Below, piece after piece: positions 60,987 through 64,000 of a stretch of 64,000 nt of DNA. Within the stretch, counting starts at the first letter, position 1. Each line of letters begins with the position of its first letter. The notes below the pieces were generated by a model. It was not told the DNA's origin. It saw nothing but the letters and a program-made list of their open reading frames with translations, and ran no database searches. Source of the stretch: Astropecten irregularis (lineage: Eukaryota > Echinodermata > Asteroidea > Paxillosida > Astropectinidae); contig OZ020247.1 in NCBI GenBank assembly GCA_963971285.1, forward strand, positions 10,374,614 through 10,438,613, read 5' to 3'. The position numbers and the translations under genes were made by a program.

Positions 60987-63900
60987 GTGAGATGTTTCAT
61001 AGAGCTGCATAACAGTGTTGTAGTACCCGTACTCGTACTTGAGTTCTACTCGAGTACTGTTTTCAGAGTACTCATACTCAATGTCCAAGTTCTCTTACTC
61101 GAACTACAATATTTGAAAAACGATATTCGATACGGTTCTGGCAAAAAGAAGGCTGAAGGTGGGATAAATAACGTATATGACCCATTCACTGTCTGTGAGG
61201 TACAATACATAATAAGTCAAGTTCACAGGACAGCACTTATACTTTGTCTGATCAAACATGTACATGAAATAATAAACCTGTGGAAATTTGAGCTCAATCG
61301 GACATCTGAGTTTCGAGAAAATAGCGAAAACTCGACTCAATTTTTCTTTAAGAAATGTTTCATGTTTTATAATATAAAACATGAAGAATGCTTATGATCT
61401 TACCCCGAGTCCCGAGATCAAAACTGTTTTCCGTCGTTGTTTGACTAATTTCTGGGTAAATACAACATTTCAGGTCGAAATATTTTAACGGTATGTTTCT
61501 GATGAACCAAGATTTCCCATGGTGACTGTGTGCACTGTTTACGTATTGTTGAGTCCATTTTCTGTCTCAAACTCAATAATTTTCTTTTTGGAGGCCTTGC
61601 AATCATATGCTCCCTTTAAGCACAAACAAATTCCTTTAGCATAAAAAAATCTCACTACAAGTAATAAACTGCTGCAAACTGCTCATCAGCCAAAAATAAT
61701 GACCTGAAATGTATAGAATGCTTGGAGTTAGGAGGGCCTGATGCATTTCACTCCTAGCAGGATCTTTATCGAAGGCTGAAAGCCTTAAAAAATCTCACTT
61801 GATAAAAACAAAAATGCCAACCATATCTTCACAACGACAACCCAACAACAACCGCAAAACAACACAGCACAATTACATCAACACAACATCAATAACATCA
61901 AAATTTTCTAAAAGCCAAATGCTTTGTTTTCAAACAGACATAGGCATAGATGTAGATCTAGATGTAGATATATAGATGTCGTCTGGTTGCTTTTAAAGGT
62001 ATAATACACGATTGGTAAACATGGTAAAGGTAACAGCACTCACACTTTGTATGTCTTATCAATTATGTTTATAAAATAATAAACCTGTGGAAATTTGAGC
62101 TCAATCAGACATCTGAGTCCCGAGAAAATAGCAAAAACCTGACACAATTTTTGATCTCACCCCGAGATCAAAAATGTTTTCAGTTTTTGGTTTTACTAAA
62201 TTCTAGATTAATATATCATTTCAGGCGGAAATATTTAAACGGTATGTTTCTACCGGCACCATTTTCATATCCTGAAAGTTATAGGTAAATCTGTGAACAT
62301 TTCTTTTTGGGTGTGTTACCAATCCTGTACTGTACCTTTAAACTTGTATGCATGCAGTTACTGTTTGCCTAGCATAAGTTTTAATTTAGAATGTGAACAC
62401 TAGCTAGATATTATTGTTGTTGTCACAACATACCGTAGAAACATACCGTTAATCTAGAATTTAGTAAAACAAAAACTGAAAATAAATACCAACCTGGACG
62501 CCCTGGCCTTCGCTCTGGTTCAGACAGTACATGCCTTGCAGTTCCGAACATGCACTCTGCTGCAGGAGATTGTGCATTCTACGCTCATGCACCTCGACCT
62601 TTGTAACTGTCTCCCTAATCAACTCCGTACTGTAGAGTCATTGGAAGCTTTCAAGAAACACCTTAAAACTTTCTTATTTAATGGTTGATCTGTTTGGGAC
62701 AGATGGTCGATTTTGCCGGACTTATCCTGGCTCGGGATTGGTTCTTTGTGCTGCAGGGTGTCGCACCTTCCTTGGGATGGATTCTTGTTTAATTCCTGGT
62801 GAGGATGTTGCACTGCAGGGCTGGGGATGAGTCCTGGGTTGGGGCATGTTTCTGTGAGGTCGGTTGCTAGTATCATTACACTGCAATTCACTGTATTTGT
62901 ACCTGTATTTATTATTTATTTATTTGCTTATTGTTTTGTTCTTTGTGAAGCGCTGTGATACAATGTACTTTGTGAGAGCACTCTATAAATGCCTGTTATT
63001 ATTATTATTAAAATCCACCACGATGGAGACCGAGTAAAGTTGTAGTACAGTTAAAGGATGTTCACAGAGGGTATGAAGATGGTGATGGTAGAAACATACC
63101 GTTAAAATTTTTCCGCCTGAAATGATGTATTTATCCAGAATAGTAAAACAACTACCGAAAATCTTTTTGATCTTTTAAAAGATCAAAAATAAAAGAGAAA
63201 AGACTTAAGAAATACTGTGGCCGTTTTTCACTGTTTTCTCAAAAAGTGGGCATCGTATGGGACTGAAATTTTCACAGATGACTATTACTGTACCGTCCTT
63301 GATATTTTTTTCCATGAATCTGTATTTCTCTGACAAAAACCAAAGTATGATATCACCTTTAAATGTTGAACCCAATGGCAAGAAAAGCGACAACAAAATG
63401 AAGCAATGAAACAAATTATTAAAAGTTGGAAATTATTTTATTAAAAAGAACAAAATGATTAAATACAAGTAATTAACTGCTGCAAGCTGCTCATGGACCA
63501 AATTAATGACCTTAAATATATAAAAAGGTAAGAGGGCCTGATGTTTCAATCCTAATAGGATTTTTTCATATAAAAGGCTTTTAGCCTTTAGCCTTTCAGA
63601 AAGATCCTCCTAGGGTCGAAACGTCAGAACCTCCTCACGCCAAACACAAAACTAAACAAATCATACATTGAATACTGACACACCCAAGAATTTAATATAA
63701 TTCAAAATTAGAGTAAACATATTGAGCTCCATTCCGGTAATCTGCAAGGGGGTTGTGTGGTAGATGAAATGTCTCAGCGCTACATGACTTGGTGGATGAT
63801 GTTCGGTCCTCAGAACATGGACCTTATCAAAGATAGCCTGTTTTCGGCGCTGTGCGTGCGCGTGCAAAGGACAGTGGGGAACTTTTAGTATTAAAGTTAT

Positions 63901-64000
63901 ACATACGTGTACACGTCGATACGCGTACACGTATAACTTAAGTTGTCTTTTTTCTAGAAGAAAACCTTGCTTTGAGTTGTTATACTAAACGATGCTGCAC
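60987..64000. other. DEPDC5 intron 2 and repeats
   Basis: No further exon was recognised. It has a GTACTCGAGTACTC-rich stretch (61019-61110), family B pieces (about 61196-61500 and 61996-62341), hairpin repeats with AGGATCTTTATCGAAGGC (61725-61800) and a similar one (63520-63640). A LINE tail lies at 62480-63010, a truncated family A element at 63052-63362 and a partial copy of the 6292 palindromic element from about 63815. Confidence 0.55.
62480..63010 (+). mobile_element. LINE 3' end
   Basis: It translates to VESLEAFKKHLKTFLFNG and stop, the terminal motif of CR1/Jockey-like reverse transcriptases. A GCGCTGTGATACAATGTAC-type 3' UTR and an (ATT)n tail follow near 62990-63010. Confidence 0.75.

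Overview
This window is animal genomic DNA, most likely from a marine invertebrate deuterostome (an echinoderm is my best guess from exon similarity and the dense small foldback repeats; the species cannot be named from sequence alone). Three host genes lie head to tail on the + strand: (1) the 3' part of a KSR (kinase suppressor of Ras) gene, 16 coding exons at 2788-17829, with its 5' end outside the window; (2) a complete 8-exon gene for a secreted transcobalamin/intrinsic-factor-like cobalamin carrier, 25814-37202; (3) the first two coding exons of DEPDC5 (GATOR1 subunit, yeast Iml1), at 42433-42466 and 60899-60986. I read all exon boundaries from GT/AG sites with matching codon phases.

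The outstanding feature is a 16.9-kb Polinton/Maverick (adintovirus-like) DNA transposon at 43558-60464, inside DEPDC5 intron 1. It has terminal inverted repeats starting AGTAGGGAG, a 5-bp direct repeat CGGTG on both sides, and uninterrupted genes. These encode a protein-primed family B DNA polymerase, a retroviral-type DDE integrase, an A32/FtsK-HerA-like packaging ATPase, a double-jelly-roll major capsid protein, several small membrane or coiled-coil virion-type proteins, a candidate minor capsid protein, a TFIIB-like transcription factor and a possible ssDNA-binding protein. I found no Ulp1/adenain-type protease. The near-identical ends and open genes point to a recent, possibly autonomous insertion. 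It landed in an older tRNA-like foldback repeat that has its own 13-bp target duplication (43201-43213 and 60641-60653).

The Polinton genes form divergent blocks. POLB runs leftward from the right end. Integrase and a small coiled-coil gene run rightward and meet POLB tail to tail. Capsid, ATPase and small-gene blocks run leftward. The 419-aa membrane protein, the TFIIB-like gene and the leftmost gene run rightward. Most starts are preceded within about 50 bases by a shared AT-rich element (consensus near TTTAAAAAnnCTTATATATTAA). Perfect 11-bp hairpins followed by T-tracts lie after two genes. With the TFIIB-like gene, this suggests an element-specific transcription programme.

The rest is intron and intergenic DNA packed with non-autonomous repeats: two abundant ~350-bp families (A, ends AAAGGTAGTATCATACTTTGG; B, ends AAAGGTACAGTACAGGATTGG), tRNA-like foldback elements, other palindromic MITE-like elements, three decayed LINE reverse-transcriptase tails, a 27-bp minisatellite at 37434-38390 and a (GGCTCA)n array at 36654-36838. 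I saw no CRISPR array, rRNA or credible functional tRNA gene.
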